This document shows positions 8,577-17,808 of a DNA stretch of 64,000 bases, piece after piece. A program made the translations under genes and the position numbers. The stretch comes from Parvibaculum sp. (GTDB lineage: Bacteria > Pseudomonadota > Alphaproteobacteria > Parvibaculales > Parvibaculaceae), in contig NZ_JAUSBV010000005.1 in the NCBI RefSeq assembly GCF_030651915.1, forward strand, positions 744,001-808,000, given 5' to 3'. Under the pieces are notes generated by a model. The model saw only the letters and a list, made by a program, of their open reading frames with translations. It was not told the origin of the DNA and searched no databases. Numbering within the stretch: the stretch's first letter is position 1; each line of letters opens with the position of its first letter.

Positions 8577-9842
8577 ATGAAATTCACCTGGTTCAATCTG
8601 ATGCCGTGGCCCTATCTGCCGGACGATTTCCGGGAGAAGCATCGTTCGGTCTGGGTCGATATCGACTCGCGCCTGTTCGATCCGGCGAAAAGCCACGAAG
8701 TCTACAATTCCTACATGGACATGCTCGAATATGCGGGCACGCTGGGCTTCGACGGCATCGGCGTCAACGAGCATCACCAGAACGGCTACGGCATCATGCC
8801 GTCGCCCAACATCATCGCAGCGGGACTGGCGCGGCGCACGACCGATGTCGGGCTTGTCGTGCTCGGCAATTCGATCGCGCTCTACAACCCGCCGGTGCGC
8901 GTCGCCGAAGAATTTGCGATGCTCGACTGCATTTCGGGCGGGCGCCTGGTCGCCGGTTTCCCGGTCGGCACCTCGATGGACACCAATTACTGCTACGGGC
9001 AGATTCCGGCGCTGACGCGCGAGAAATACCAGGAGGCGCATGATTTGATCCGCCGCGCCTGGTCCGATCCCGATCCCTTCGCCTTCAACGGCCGCTACAA
9101 CAAGCTGCGCCACGTCAATATCTGGCCGCGGCCGATCCAGGATCCGCCGCCGATCCATATTCCGGGCGGCGGCTCGGTCGAGACCTATGATTTCTGCATC
9201 GACAACACCTATTCCTATTCCTACCTCTCCTTCTCCGGTTACATCCGCGCCAAGGCGCTGTTGCAGGGCTATTGGGACCGCGTCGCCGAGCGCAATGCGC
9301 CCGACGAAAGCCCCTATCGTGCCGGCTTCGCGCAGACGATCTGCGTCGCCGACACCGACGAAGAGGCCGAACGTCTCTACTCGGAGCATGTCAGCTATTT
9401 CTACAATCGCTGCCTGCATGTCTATGGCGGCTTCGCCGACGCGCCCGGCTACCGCACCATCAAGACGATCCAGACCGGGGCGCTGTCGCAATATGCGCCG
9501 CCGATCGACGGCTACGGGCATCTGACCTGGAAGGACCTGACCGAACAGGGCCATGTGATCGCCGGCAGCCCGGAGACCGTGCGCCAGCGCATGGAAGAGC
9601 TGATCAAGGGGCTCAATGTCGGCAACATCTTCTGCCTGCTGCATGTCGGCAACATGCCGATGGACAAGTGCATGCACTCGACGAAGCTCTTCGCCGAAAA
9701 GGTGATGCCGCATCTGCGCGACATCTTCCCCGACTACAAGGACGACAACCGCTTCTGGTGCAAGCCGCTGGCCAAGCGCGTGACGCCGGGCAGCCTGCCG
9801 GCCGAGAAGGAAGTGGCAGCGATGGTCGGAGGCAAGGACTGA
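8577..9842 (+). CDS. LLM-class flavin-dependent oxidoreductase (luciferase-like monooxygenase)
   Basis: A 421-residue protein from ATG 8577, preceded by GGGAGGACCAAA. MKFTWFNLMPWP at the N-terminus, GIGVNEHHQNGYG near 60, VLGNSIALYNPPVRVAEEFAMLD near 100 and SGGRLVAGFPVG near 125 are the bacterial luciferase-like F420/FMN TIM-barrel signatures. Its TGA stop overlaps the ATG of the next gene (TGATG, 9840-9844), so the two are translationally coupled. LLM monooxygenases oxidise alkanals, alkanesulfonates, ketones or aminocarboxylates. Pairing with a hydrolase suggests oxygenation followed by ester or C-C hydrolysis, but no substrate can be named. The length is somewhat above the usual ~350. Confidence 0.88.
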   Translation: MKFTWFNLMPWPYLPDDFREKHRSVWVDIDSRLFDPAKSHEVYNSYMDMLEYAGTLGFDGIGVNEHHQNGYGIMPSPNIIAAGLARRTTDVGLVVLGNSIALYNPPVRVAEEFAMLDCISGGRLVAGFPVGTSMDTNYCYGQIPALTREKYQEAHDLIRRAWSDPDPFAFNGRYNKLRHVNIWPRPIQDPPPIHIPGGGSVETYDFCIDNTYSYSYLSFSGYIRAKALLQGYWDRVAERNAPDESPYRAGFAQTICVADTDEEAERLYSEHVSYFYNRCLHVYGGFADAPGYRTIKTIQTGALSQYAPPIDGYGHLTWKDLTEQGHVIAGSPETVRQRMEELIKGLNVGNIFCLLHVGNMPMDKCMHSTKLFAEKVMPHLRDIFPDYKDDNRFWCKPLAKRVTPGSLPAEKEVAAMVGGKD

Positions 9843-10618
9843 TGGAAACGAAAACGATCAAGACCCACCACGTTCCGGTTCGCTATTTTGAAGGCGGAAA
9901 GGGAGAACCTCTCGTCTTCCTGCATGGCGCCGGCGGCGTCACGGCGGAAGACCCGCTGCTGACAAAGCTCGCCGAGACGCACCACGTCTATGCGCCGCTG
10001 CTGCCGGGCTATGGCGACTCGGAAGAATGCGGCGAACTTCGCGAGATGCTCGACATCACGCTCCACACCTGGGACGTGGTGGCGGCGCTCGGATTGAAAG
10101 ACCCGATCCTCGCCGGTCATTCGATGGGCGGCATGATCGCCGCCGAGATGGCTGCCATCGCGCCCAACGACGTCAGCCGCCTCGGCCTGATCTGTCCGGC
10201 CGGCCTCTGGCTCGACGATCATCCGATCCCCGACATTTTCGCAATGCTGCCTTACGAGCTGCCGGCGGTTCTGTTCCACGATGTCGAAGCCGGCACCGCC
10301 TTGATGACGGCCGGCGTCGCGCTCAACGATCCGGAATGGCTGAAGGGCTTCCTCGTGCAGAATGCGCGGCAGATGGGGATGGCGGGCAAGATCCTGTTCC
10401 CCATCCCGGATCGCGGCCTCTCGCAACGGCTCTACCGCGTCAGGGCGAAGACGCTGCTGATCTGGGGCGACGGCGACAAGTTGATCGCGCCGGTCTATGC
10501 GCATGCATGGAAGAAGGCGATCACGGGCGCCGAACTCGTTTCGATCCCCGAGGCTGGCCATCTCGTAACAATGGAAAAACCCGGCCATGTGGCTGCCGCA
10601 CTCGCGAAGCTCGGCTGA
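9842..10618 (+). CDS. Alpha/beta hydrolase, coupled to the LLM monooxygenase
   Basis: A 258-residue protein. FLHGAGG near 25 provides the oxyanion hole, AGHSMGGMIAAEM near 95 the Ser nucleophile, IWGDGDKLIAP near 205 the Asp, and EAGHLVTMEKP near 238 the His. This is the compact fold of meta-cleavage-product hydrolases and related C-C or ester hydrolases. Its start overlaps the stop of the monooxygenase by one base, and a terminator follows at 10671-10708. The pair forms a small two-gene operon for oxidation and hydrolysis of an unknown compound. Confidence 0.85.
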   Translation: METKTIKTHHVPVRYFEGGKGEPLVFLHGAGGVTAEDPLLTKLAETHHVYAPLLPGYGDSEECGELREMLDITLHTWDVVAALGLKDPILAGHSMGGMIAAEMAAIAPNDVSRLGLICPAGLWLDDHPIPDIFAMLPYELPAVLFHDVEAGTALMTAGVALNDPEWLKGFLVQNARQMGMAGKILFPIPDRGLSQRLYRVRAKTLLIWGDGDKLIAPVYAHAWKKAITGAELVSIPEAGHLVTMEKPGHVAAALAKLG

Positions 10619-10670
10619 CAACATTCAGGCATCGGCGTCCAACAACAAGAAACAGACGCGGATAGGAGCG

Positions 10671-10708
10671 AAGGGCCATTCCCGAAAGGGCGTGGCCCTT
10701 CTGCTTTT
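10671..10708 (+). terminator. Rho-independent terminator after the LLM/hydrolase operon
   Basis: AAGGGCCA (10671-10678) and TGGCCCTT (10693-10700) form a perfect 8-bp stem with a 14-nt loop, followed by ctgCTTTTC on the plus strand. Confidence 0.75.
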
Positions 10709-10771
10709 CGGGGACGACTGGCGCAACGGCGGGACTTCGCTCTATCCTGTGGCGAAAACCGGGAGGATGCG

Positions 10772-11971
10772 ATGGAACTGGCGATCAACAAGGCCGACGA
10801 GACTTTCCGCGACGCGGTGCGGCAATTCCTGAAGGACAAGCTGCCGCGCGAGATCGCCGAGGCGAAATCGGTCGGCGTCTCGGTCGAGAAGCCCTTGCTG
10901 AAGAAATGGCATCGCGCGCTTTATGAACAGGGCTGGGTCGCACCGGCCTGGCCAAAGGAACATGGCGGCACCGGCTGGACCGCCACGCAGCGCCACATCT
11001 TCAACGAGGAAACGGCGCGCGCCGAAGCGCCGCGGCTGATGCCATTCGGCCTCGGCATGGTGGGGCCCGTCATCTACACATTCGGCAACGAGGCGCAGAA
11101 GGCCCAGCACCTGCCCGGCATCCTGACCGGCGACATCTGGTGGTGCCAGGGCTATTCGGAACCCGGCGCCGGCTCCGATCTCGCCGCGCTGAAGACGCGC
11201 GCGGTGCGCGACGGCGATCATTACGTCGTCAACGGCCAGAAGATCTGGACCTCCTATGCGCATGAGGCCGACTGGATCTTCTGCCTGGTGCGCACCGATG
11301 ACACCTCGAAGCCGCAGGAAGGCATCTCCTTCCTGCTGATCGACATGAAGACGCCGGGCATCACGGTGCGGCCGCTGGTCTCGATCGATGAGCTGCATCA
11401 CCTCAACGAAGTCTTTTTCGAGGATGTGCGCGTGCCGGTCGATAACCGCATCGGCGAAGAGAACAAGGGCTGGACCTATGCCAAGTTCCTGCTGACGCAT
11501 GAGCGCACCGGCATTGCCGGCGTGCCGGAATCGAAAAAGGCGGTCGAGCGGCTGCACCGGATTTCGGAAGCGACGCAAGGAAGCGACGGCCGGCGTCTCG
11601 CCGACGACCCGGCGTTCCGCCGCAAGCTTGCCGAAATCGAGATCGATCTGGCCGGGCTCGAAATTACCAATGCGCGGATTCTGGCCGATGCGGCGGCGGG
11701 GCGGCAGGTCGGCGAGCGCTCCTCGATCCTGAAGATCGCCGGCACCGACATCCAGCAGGCCTTGCAGACGCTGGCGGTGGAAGCGATCGGCTATTACACG
11801 CTGCCTTCGCAGCGCGAGCGCCTCGAGGGCCTTCCCAATGCGCCGCGGGTCGGGCCCGATCATGCCGAAACGGTCTTCGCCAATTACGGTTTCGGCCGCG
11901 CCGCCACCATCTATGGCGGCTCGAACGAAATCCAGCGCAACGTGCTGGCGAAGGCGGTGCTGGGGCTTTAG
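10772..11971 (+). CDS. Acyl-CoA dehydrogenase
   Basis: A 399-residue FAD enzyme, the usual family length. YSEPGAGSDLAAL near 130 is the first acyl-CoA dehydrogenase signature, KIWTSYAHEADW near 155 contacts FAD, and IYGGSNEIQRN near 380 is the C-terminal signature. The long insert EATQGSDGRRL.. and the position of the basic residue fit the FadE subgroup from aerobic bacteria that use branched, cyclic or steroid-like acyl-CoAs, but the substrate is not certain. The start ATG follows GGGAGGATGCG. The stop overlaps the convergent SDR stop by three bases. Nearby acyl-CoA synthetase, SDR and enoyl-CoA-hydratase genes suggest a beta-oxidation-type pathway. Confidence 0.9.
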   Translation: MELAINKADETFRDAVRQFLKDKLPREIAEAKSVGVSVEKPLLKKWHRALYEQGWVAPAWPKEHGGTGWTATQRHIFNEETARAEAPRLMPFGLGMVGPVIYTFGNEAQKAQHLPGILTGDIWWCQGYSEPGAGSDLAALKTRAVRDGDHYVVNGQKIWTSYAHEADWIFCLVRTDDTSKPQEGISFLLIDMKTPGITVRPLVSIDELHHLNEVFFEDVRVPVDNRIGEENKGWTYAKFLLTHERTGIAGVPESKKAVERLHRISEATQGSDGRRLADDPAFRRKLAEIEIDLAGLEITNARILADAAAGRQVGERSSILKIAGTDIQQALQTLAVEAIGYYTLPSQRERLEGLPNAPRVGPDHAETVFANYGFGRAATIYGGSNEIQRNVLAKAVLGL

Positions 11972-12870
11972 CCCTCGCCCATCTTCTGGTCCGGGCGGCG
12001 ATCGGCCAGCATCTTTTTCACAATCGGGCCGAGTTTCGCCGGATCGAAACGGGCCTCCTGTTCGACGGTCGGGCCGCGGTGCCAGCCTTCATAGACGCAG
12101 AGCCGGCCGCGCATCGATTCAAACACCTGGCCTGTCACCTCGCGCGCTTCGGCAGAGCCCAGCCAGACGACGATCGGCGCGACGTTCGAGGGATCGCGCG
12201 GGTTCCATTCGCCGGGCTTTAGCTCCTCCTGCGGCCCGAGATCTTCGGTCAGCCGCGTCAGCGCGCCGGGCGAGATCGCGTTCACCGTCACGCCGTAGCG
12301 GATCAGTTCCTTGGCCGCGATCAGCGACAGCGAGGCGATGCCGGCTTTCGCCGCGCCGTAATTGGTCTGCCCCGGATTGCAGAAAAGACCCGACACCGAA
12401 GTCGTGTTGATGATGCGCGCATCGTTCTGCTCGCCGGCCTTGGCGCGCTCGCGCCAATAGCCGACGGCATGGCGCATCGGGCAGAAGGTGCCGCGCAGAT
12501 GCACCTTGATCACCGCGTCCCATTCGTCGATCGTCATGTTGAAAATCATGCGGTCGCGCAGGATGCCGGCATTGTTGACCAGCACGTCGAGCGTGCCGTA
12601 AGTCGAGATCGCCTGATCGATCATGCGCTTGGCGCCCTCCCAGTCGGAGACGTCGTCGCCGTTGGCCACCGCCTCGCCGCCCATCGCCTTGATCTCGTCG
12701 GCGACATCCTGCGCCGGCCCCGCCGAGCGGCCCTCGCCGTCGCGCGCGCCACCGAGATCGTTGACCACGACTTTCGCGCCCTGGCGCGCATATTCGAGGC
12801 AATATTCGCGGCCCAGCCCGCGCGCGCCGCCGGTGACGATCACCACGCGGCCTTCGCAAATGCCCGCCAT
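11968..12870 (-). CDS. Short-chain dehydrogenase (3-hydroxyacyl-CoA dehydrogenase-like)
   Basis: A 300-residue SDR. TGGARGLG near 13 is the NAD(P)-binding glycine motif, NNAG near 95 and YGAAKAG near 175 (the YxxxK pair) with the upstream Ser of NTTSVSG complete the catalytic set. The loop VNDLGGARDGEGRS near 37 is typical of the peroxisomal multifunctional-enzyme-like 3-hydroxyacyl-CoA dehydrogenases, which are longer than standard ~250-residue SDRs. It lies 21 bp downstream of the acyl-CoA synthetase gene on the same strand, so the two form an operon for acyl-CoA activation and oxidation. Confidence 0.87.
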   Translation of the reverse strand: MAGICEGRVVIVTGGARGLGREYCLEYARQGAKVVVNDLGGARDGEGRSAGPAQDVADEIKAMGGEAVANGDDVSDWEGAKRMIDQAISTYGTLDVLVNNAGILRDRMIFNMTIDEWDAVIKVHLRGTFCPMRHAVGYWRERAKAGEQNDARIINTTSVSGLFCNPGQTNYGAAKAGIASLSLIAAKELIRYGVTVNAISPGALTRLTEDLGPQEELKPGEWNPRDPSNVAPIVVWLGSAEAREVTGQVFESMRGRLCVYEGWHRGPTVEQEARFDPAKLGPIVKKMLADRRPDQKMGEG

Positions 12871-12891
12871 TGTCTTCTCCCCTGTTCGTTT

Positions 12892-14472
12892 TCAGATTTT
12901 CTTGTCGCCCTGCCAATAGGCATCGCGGATCGTGCGCCTGAGCACCTTGCCGGACGGCATGCGCGGCAGCTCCTGCATGAAGTCCACCGAGCGCGGGCGC
13001 TGATAGCCCGGCAAATTGTCGGCGGCGAAGGCCAGCAGTTCCTTCGCCATCGCCGCGTCGGGCTTGTAGCCTTCGTTCAACTCGACGACGAGCTTCACTT
13101 CCTCGCCCCATTCCTCGTTGGGCACGCCGACGGCCGCCGCATCGGCCACCGCCGGATGTTTCAATATCTCCTGGTCGATTTCGGCCGGGTAGATGTTGAC
13201 GCCGCCCGAGATGATCACCTCGGCGCTGCGGCCGGTTAGGAAGAGGAAGCCGTCCTCATCGATGAAGCCCATGTCGCCCATGGTGTAGAAGTCGCCGCGA
13301 TAGGCGCCTTCGGTCTTTTCGGGCGCCTTGAAATATTCGAAGCGACCGCTGTCGGGCGCCTTGAAATAGATGGTGCCGACCTCGTTCGGCTTCACCGGCT
13401 TGCCGTCCTCGTCATGCACTTCGACGACGACGCCGGGCAGCGGCTTGCCGACCGTACCTTTCTTCTGCGGCCATTCATGGCTGTCGACGAAAATGCCGCC
13501 GCCTTCGGTCGCCGCGTAATATTCGAACACCACCGGTCCGAACCAGGCGATCGACCCTTCCTTCACATGCGCCGGGCAGGGCGCCGCGCCGTGCAATATC
13601 CAGCGCAGGGACGAGGTGTCGTATTTCGCCTTGGTCGTTTCCGGCAGTTGCAGCATCCGGTGCAGCATGGTCGGCACGACATGCGTATGCGTGATCTTGT
13701 ATTCGGCGACAAGACGCAGCGTTTCTTCCGCGTCCCATTTGTCCATCAGCACGCAGCCGACGCCGGCATTGAGCGGGAAGCTCATGTTCAGCGCCAGGGG
13801 TGCGGCGTGATAGAGCGGGCCGGTGACCAGCGCCAGATCGCCGTCGCGGAAGGCGGCCGTCTCGGTCAGCTTCACGAGCAGCGGCGAGAGCGGTGCCGCC
13901 TGGCGGCGATAGACGCCTTTGGGATGGCCGGTCGTGCCCGAAGTGTACATCATCTGTGTACCGAGCACCGGGTCGGCGAGGTCGGCGCCGTCTTCCGCCG
14001 CAAGAGCGGTGTCATAGGAGGTGAAGCCCGGCAGCGCGCCGCCGACGGCGAGCTTTGCGACGAGGCCCGTCGCCTTGCCCGCCGCTTCGGCGGCCGAGGC
14101 CGGAAAGCGCGCATCGGCGACAAAGGCCTTCGCCTCGCAATTGTCGACGATATAGGCGACTTCCGAACCCTTCAGATGCCAGTTGACCGGCGTCAGGCGA
14201 AAGCCGCCGCGGGCGCAGGCCGCCACCGTCTCGACGAATTCCGGCCGGTTGGAACAGAGCAGCGCCACGGCGTCGCCCGCCTTCAGGCCTGCCCGCCGCA
14301 GCGCCCGCACCAGCCGGTTGGCCTGCGCGTTCAATTCGCCATAGGTCCGGTTGCCGGCCTCCGACACAATCGCCGGACGGTCCGGCGCCTGGCCTGCATG
14401 CCACGCCACCACCATGCCCGCTGCCGCCGCGTCCTCGCGGCTCCATGCGGACGCCGCTTGCGCCACCGCCAT
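12892..14472 (-). CDS. Acyl-CoA synthetase (AMP-dependent ligase)
   Basis: A 526-residue adenylate-forming enzyme. The P-loop YTSGTTGHPKG is near residue 175, YYAATEGGG near 310 is the adenine-binding A5 motif, GDMGFIDEDGFLFLTGR near 400 carries the ribose-binding Asp, and SGKVLRR near 510 supplies the catalytic Lys. It activates a carboxylic acid to its CoA thioester through an acyl-AMP. Chain length cannot be read from sequence. The ATG at 14472 follows GGGGAGGAGACATC. It is co-directional with the SDR at 11968-12870. Confidence 0.9.
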   Translation of the reverse strand: MAVAQAASAWSREDAAAAGMVVAWHAGQAPDRPAIVSEAGNRTYGELNAQANRLVRALRRAGLKAGDAVALLCSNRPEFVETVAACARGGFRLTPVNWHLKGSEVAYIVDNCEAKAFVADARFPASAAEAAGKATGLVAKLAVGGALPGFTSYDTALAAEDGADLADPVLGTQMMYTSGTTGHPKGVYRRQAAPLSPLLVKLTETAAFRDGDLALVTGPLYHAAPLALNMSFPLNAGVGCVLMDKWDAEETLRLVAEYKITHTHVVPTMLHRMLQLPETTKAKYDTSSLRWILHGAAPCPAHVKEGSIAWFGPVVFEYYAATEGGGIFVDSHEWPQKKGTVGKPLPGVVVEVHDEDGKPVKPNEVGTIYFKAPDSGRFEYFKAPEKTEGAYRGDFYTMGDMGFIDEDGFLFLTGRSAEVIISGGVNIYPAEIDQEILKHPAVADAAAVGVPNEEWGEEVKLVVELNEGYKPDAAMAKELLAFAADNLPGYQRPRSVDFMQELPRMPSGKVLRRTIRDAYWQGDKKI

Positions 14473-14591
14473 GATGTCTCCTCCCCGCCGGCGTCATTGC
14501 GCCATGTTTCTCTGTTCAGTCTTTGATAGTATTGGACAGGGGCAGGCTCCCCGGCGTCAAGCAGCTTCGCGGAGTTCATATCCGCATTTTA

Positions 14592-15668
14592 ATGAAAGTC
14601 CGCCCGATGAAACTGCTCCCTGCCGTCCGACGCCTGCTGGCCGCGACGGCAATCGGCCTCTTCGCCCTCCCCGCCCATGCCGCGGACGAGGCCGTCGACA
14701 AGGCCTTCATCACTTTCCAGCTCGAGAACGACATGTTCGCCGGCTTCTCGAACACCGACCGCCACTACACCAACGGCCTGCAGGCGGCCTGGCTGTCGCG
14801 GCCGCGCAACGATCTGCCGAAATGGCTGGACGATTTTTCTTCGCCGCCCTTCTATTCGCTGTTCTTCCCGACCGGCAATTTCGACCAGAAGAACCACCGC
14901 GTCGGCATCGCGCTCGGTCACGCCATCTTCACGCCGGACAACACGGCCGCCGCCGCCTACCTGCCCAACGAGCGTCCTTACGCGGCCTGGCTGCATATGA
15001 CCTTCGCGCTGCAGAGCGTGCGCTCGAGCACGATCACGGGCGAGGCGTGGCAGGACAACTGGAAGCTCGATCTGGGCGTCGTCGGCCCTGCGGCGCAGGG
15101 CGAATGGGTGCAGAACGAATGGCACGGCGTCATCGGCGCCGACAAGGCCAATGGCTGGCACAACCAAATTCGCGACGAGATCGGCGTCAATCTCAGCTTC
15201 GAGCGCGCCTGGCGCAGCCCGACCTTCGCGACCGAGCGGCTGTTCAGCATGGAAACCGATTTCATTCCCTACACGATCGTCTCGCTCGGCACCGTGCAGA
15301 CCTATGCCGGCCTCGGCGGCACCTTCCGCATCGGCCCGGCGCTCCCCGACGATTTCGGCCCGACCCGCATCTATCCGGGCGTCGGCGGTTCGGAATGGTT
15401 CCGCCCGGCCGGTCCGGGCTGCAACTGCTATCTCTTTGCCGGGCTCGAAGGCCGCGGCATCGCGCGCGACATCTTTCTCGACGGCAACACGTTTCGCAGC
15501 AGCGTCAGCATCGACAAGGAATATTTCGTCTATGACGCCAAGCTCGGCGCCGTCGCCATCATCGGCCCGGCGCGGGTCAGCATCACCCATGTCTTCCGCA
15601 GCAAGGAATACAAGGGCCAGCCCAAGCCCGACCAGTTCGGCGCGCTGACGGTGACATTTGCTTACTGA
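14592..15668 (+). CDS. LpxR-like outer-membrane lipid A deacylase (DUF2219)
   Basis: A 358-residue protein with a signal peptide (KLLPAVRRLLAATAIGLFA, cleavage after PAHA). Immediately after it, FQLENDMFAGFSNTDRHYTNG is the LpxR hallmark: the Asn/Asp/His residues that bind Ca2+ and form the active site of the 3'-O-deacylase. The remainder alternates aromatic strands as expected for a 12-strand barrel and ends in a terminal aromatic (TFAY). It would remove the 3'-acyloxyacyl group from lipid A. The start is uncertain: ATG 14592 or 14607 (MKLLP) both give a complete signal peptide, and neither has a strong ribosome site. Confidence 0.82.
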   Translation: MKVRPMKLLPAVRRLLAATAIGLFALPAHAADEAVDKAFITFQLENDMFAGFSNTDRHYTNGLQAAWLSRPRNDLPKWLDDFSSPPFYSLFFPTGNFDQKNHRVGIALGHAIFTPDNTAAAAYLPNERPYAAWLHMTFALQSVRSSTITGEAWQDNWKLDLGVVGPAAQGEWVQNEWHGVIGADKANGWHNQIRDEIGVNLSFERAWRSPTFATERLFSMETDFIPYTIVSLGTVQTYAGLGGTFRIGPALPDDFGPTRIYPGVGGSEWFRPAGPGCNCYLFAGLEGRGIARDIFLDGNTFRSSVSIDKEYFVYDAKLGAVAIIGPARVSITHVFRSKEYKGQPKPDQFGALTVTFAY

Positions 15669-15750
15669 GGCGCCTGTTGAGAGCGGCTTGCCTTCCGCCG
15701 CCCGCGCCGCATGATGGGCGCATTCGAATCGCGTGCTTCGGGGGAGCGCC

Positions 15751-16891
15751 ATGGACCTGCCGCTGATTGCCGCCGACAACATGTTCGGCCTGATCTTCGC
15801 CTTTCTCGGCCTTGCCGCTTTCGGCTTCTGGTCGGAGCGCACGAAGCTCGGGCAATGGATATCCGGCGTCATCCTGACGATCTTCGCCGGCATGTTGCTG
15901 GCCAATCTGCGCATCGTGCCGTTCGCCTCGCCGTTTCACGACATGGTCTGGTCCTATGTCGTGCCGCTGGCGATCCCGCTGCTGCTCTTCAAGGCCGACC
16001 TCAAAAAGATCCTGCCCGAAAGCGGCAAGATGCTCGCGGCCTTCGTCATCGCCGTCATCGGCACGGTGGCGGGCGTCCTTGCGGGCTTCGCGCTGGTCGA
16101 TATGGGCCCCTCGGGACATCTCGTCGCCGGCGCGCTCGGCGCCAGCTGGATCGGCGGCTCGATGAATTTCGCCGCCGTCTCGACCGCCAATGGCCTTGTT
16201 GCCGATGGCGCGCTGACGGCGGCCACCGCCGCGGCCGACAATGTGATGGCCGCCTTTTTCATCGCCTTCCTGCTGATGCTGCCGGGCCTTGCCTGGCTTG
16301 CGCGGCTGATCCCCTCGAAGATCATCGAGGCGGAGGTTCACGCCCATGAACATCCGGAAGAAGAAAAGAAGCCCGTGCTCGACATGGGGGCGCTGGCGCT
16401 GCAACTTTTCCTCGCCGCCGCCTGCTGCTTTGTCGGCTTCGAGATCGCCGCGCTTCTCGGCATCCCGAAATACGGCGTCCTCTTCGTCACCGTCAATGCG
16501 CTGCTGATCGCCAATCTCTTTCCGAAGCAGATGCACAGGCTCGAAGGCGGCTTCACGCTCGGCATGTTCTTCATGTATCTCTTCTTCGGCGTCATCGGGG
16601 CTGCCGCCGATATCGTGCTGATGGTCGAGACGGCGATGCCGATCTTCCTTTTCGTCTTCATCATGGCCGCCGTTCACATCGCCGTGGTGCTGGCGGGCGC
16701 CGCTCTTCCGCATCGACCTTGCCGAGGCGCTGGTCATCTCCAACACCGTCGCCGTCGGCCCGGCCACCGCCGCCGCCATGGCCGCCGGCAAGCGCTGGCA
16801 CGGGCTTGTCACCCCCGGCGTCATGTTCGGCGTGCTCGGCTATGCGGTGGCGAATTTCATCGGCGTCGCGCTGACGCAATGGCTGGGGTGA
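15751..16891 (+). pseudogene. DUF819-family inner-membrane protein, frameshifted near 16700
   Basis: The ATG at 15751 follows GGGGGAGCGCC. About 315 residues read well as a DUF819 (YjcL-like) transporter-like protein with repeated hydrophobic helices and GASWIGGSMNFAAVS. Near 16698-16702 the reading frame breaks: the original frame continues as an Arg-rich nonsense tail to 16932, while the next frame encodes the expected end (LFRIDLAEALVISN..VGPATAAAMAAG..FIGVALTQWLG) and stops at 16889-16891. One extra base or two missing bases would explain it. Either the gene is inactivated or this is an assembly error. Function of the family is not established. Confidence 0.75.
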
Positions 16892-16968
16892 CGGGGCGGC
16901 GCCCATTTGCCCGCGCTTCCCGATCCCGATAGAACAGCGGCAACGCCATTCCATCGAGGAGAAACCCC

Positions 16969-17769
16969 ATGTCCGAACCCGTCATTCTGGTCGAGAAAGC
17001 CGGCAGCATCGCCACCGTCACGCTGAACCGCCCCACCGCCATGAACGCGCTGTCGCGCGATCTGCGCCGCGCCATCGCCGAGACCTTCGAGGACCTCGAG
17101 GCGGACGAAAACATCCGCGTCGCGATCCTGACCGGCGCCGGCAAGGCTTTCTGCGCCGGGCTCGACCTCAAGGAACTGGGCGGCGATGCCAGCGCCGTCG
17201 GCGGCAGTGCGGGCGGCGTCAATTCGACCATCGGCGACAAGGACCCGGTCACCTCGATCGGCCGCTTCTCGGGCCCCGTCATCGGCGCGATCAACGGCGT
17301 CGCCATCACCGGCGGCTTCGAGCTCGCCATTGCCTGCGACGTGCTGATCTGTTCGGAAAATGCGCGCTTCGCCGATACCCATGCCCGCGTCGGCATCCTC
17401 CCCGGTTGGGGCCTCAGCCAGAAGCTCAGCCGCGCCATCGGCATCTACCGCGCCAAGGAACTCTCGCTGACCGGCAATTTCCTCTCGGCGCAACAGGCCT
17501 GCGACTGGGGCCTCGTCAACCGCGTGGTGCCGGCCGAGGAATTGCTGCCGACCGCGCGCAAGCTCGCAGACGACATGCTGTCGGTCGTGCCGCAATGCCT
17601 GCCGGCCTACAAGAAACTGATCGATGACGGCTTTGCGCAGGATTTCGGCAGCGCGCTGAAGACCGAGCGGCAGTTTTCCAACGCCGCCAACAAATCGGTC
17701 GCGCCGGAAGAAATCGCCGCGCGGCGCGAGGGGATACAGAACCGCGGCAAGCAGCAGACGGGGGGATGA
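16969..17769 (+). CDS. Enoyl-CoA hydratase/isomerase-family protein
   Basis: A 266-residue crotonase-fold protein with GAGKAFCAGLDLKELGG near 55-70 and NGVAITGGFELAIACDV near 105-120, which form the oxyanion hole. The helix that normally carries the first catalytic Glu (PE motif) reads FADTHARVGILPGWG, with His in the Glu position. The second Glu (KELSLTG) is kept. Such proteins are often annotated as enoyl-CoA hydratase, but the missing acid suggests isomerase or another crotonase activity. The start ATG follows GAGGAGAAACCCC. It lies just left of the low-GC island. Confidence 0.85.
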   Translation: MSEPVILVEKAGSIATVTLNRPTAMNALSRDLRRAIAETFEDLEADENIRVAILTGAGKAFCAGLDLKELGGDASAVGGSAGGVNSTIGDKDPVTSIGRFSGPVIGAINGVAITGGFELAIACDVLICSENARFADTHARVGILPGWGLSQKLSRAIGIYRAKELSLTGNFLSAQQACDWGLVNRVVPAEELLPTARKLADDMLSVVPQCLPAYKKLIDDGFAQDFGSALKTERQFSNAANKSVAPEEIAARREGIQNRGKQQTGG

Positions 17770-17808
17770 ATTTTTCAGCTGCAGTTTGGTAGCTCAAATC
17801 TCGTAACT

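Noticed and set aside
14589-15914. Long minus-strand frame over the LpxR gene
   Set aside because: Antisense shadow; LpxR motifs and a signal peptide are on the plus strand.
16892-16932. Extension of the DUF819 frame to 16932
   Set aside because: The Arg-rich tail after ~16700 is out of frame; the family-like C-terminus is in the next frame and stops at 16891.
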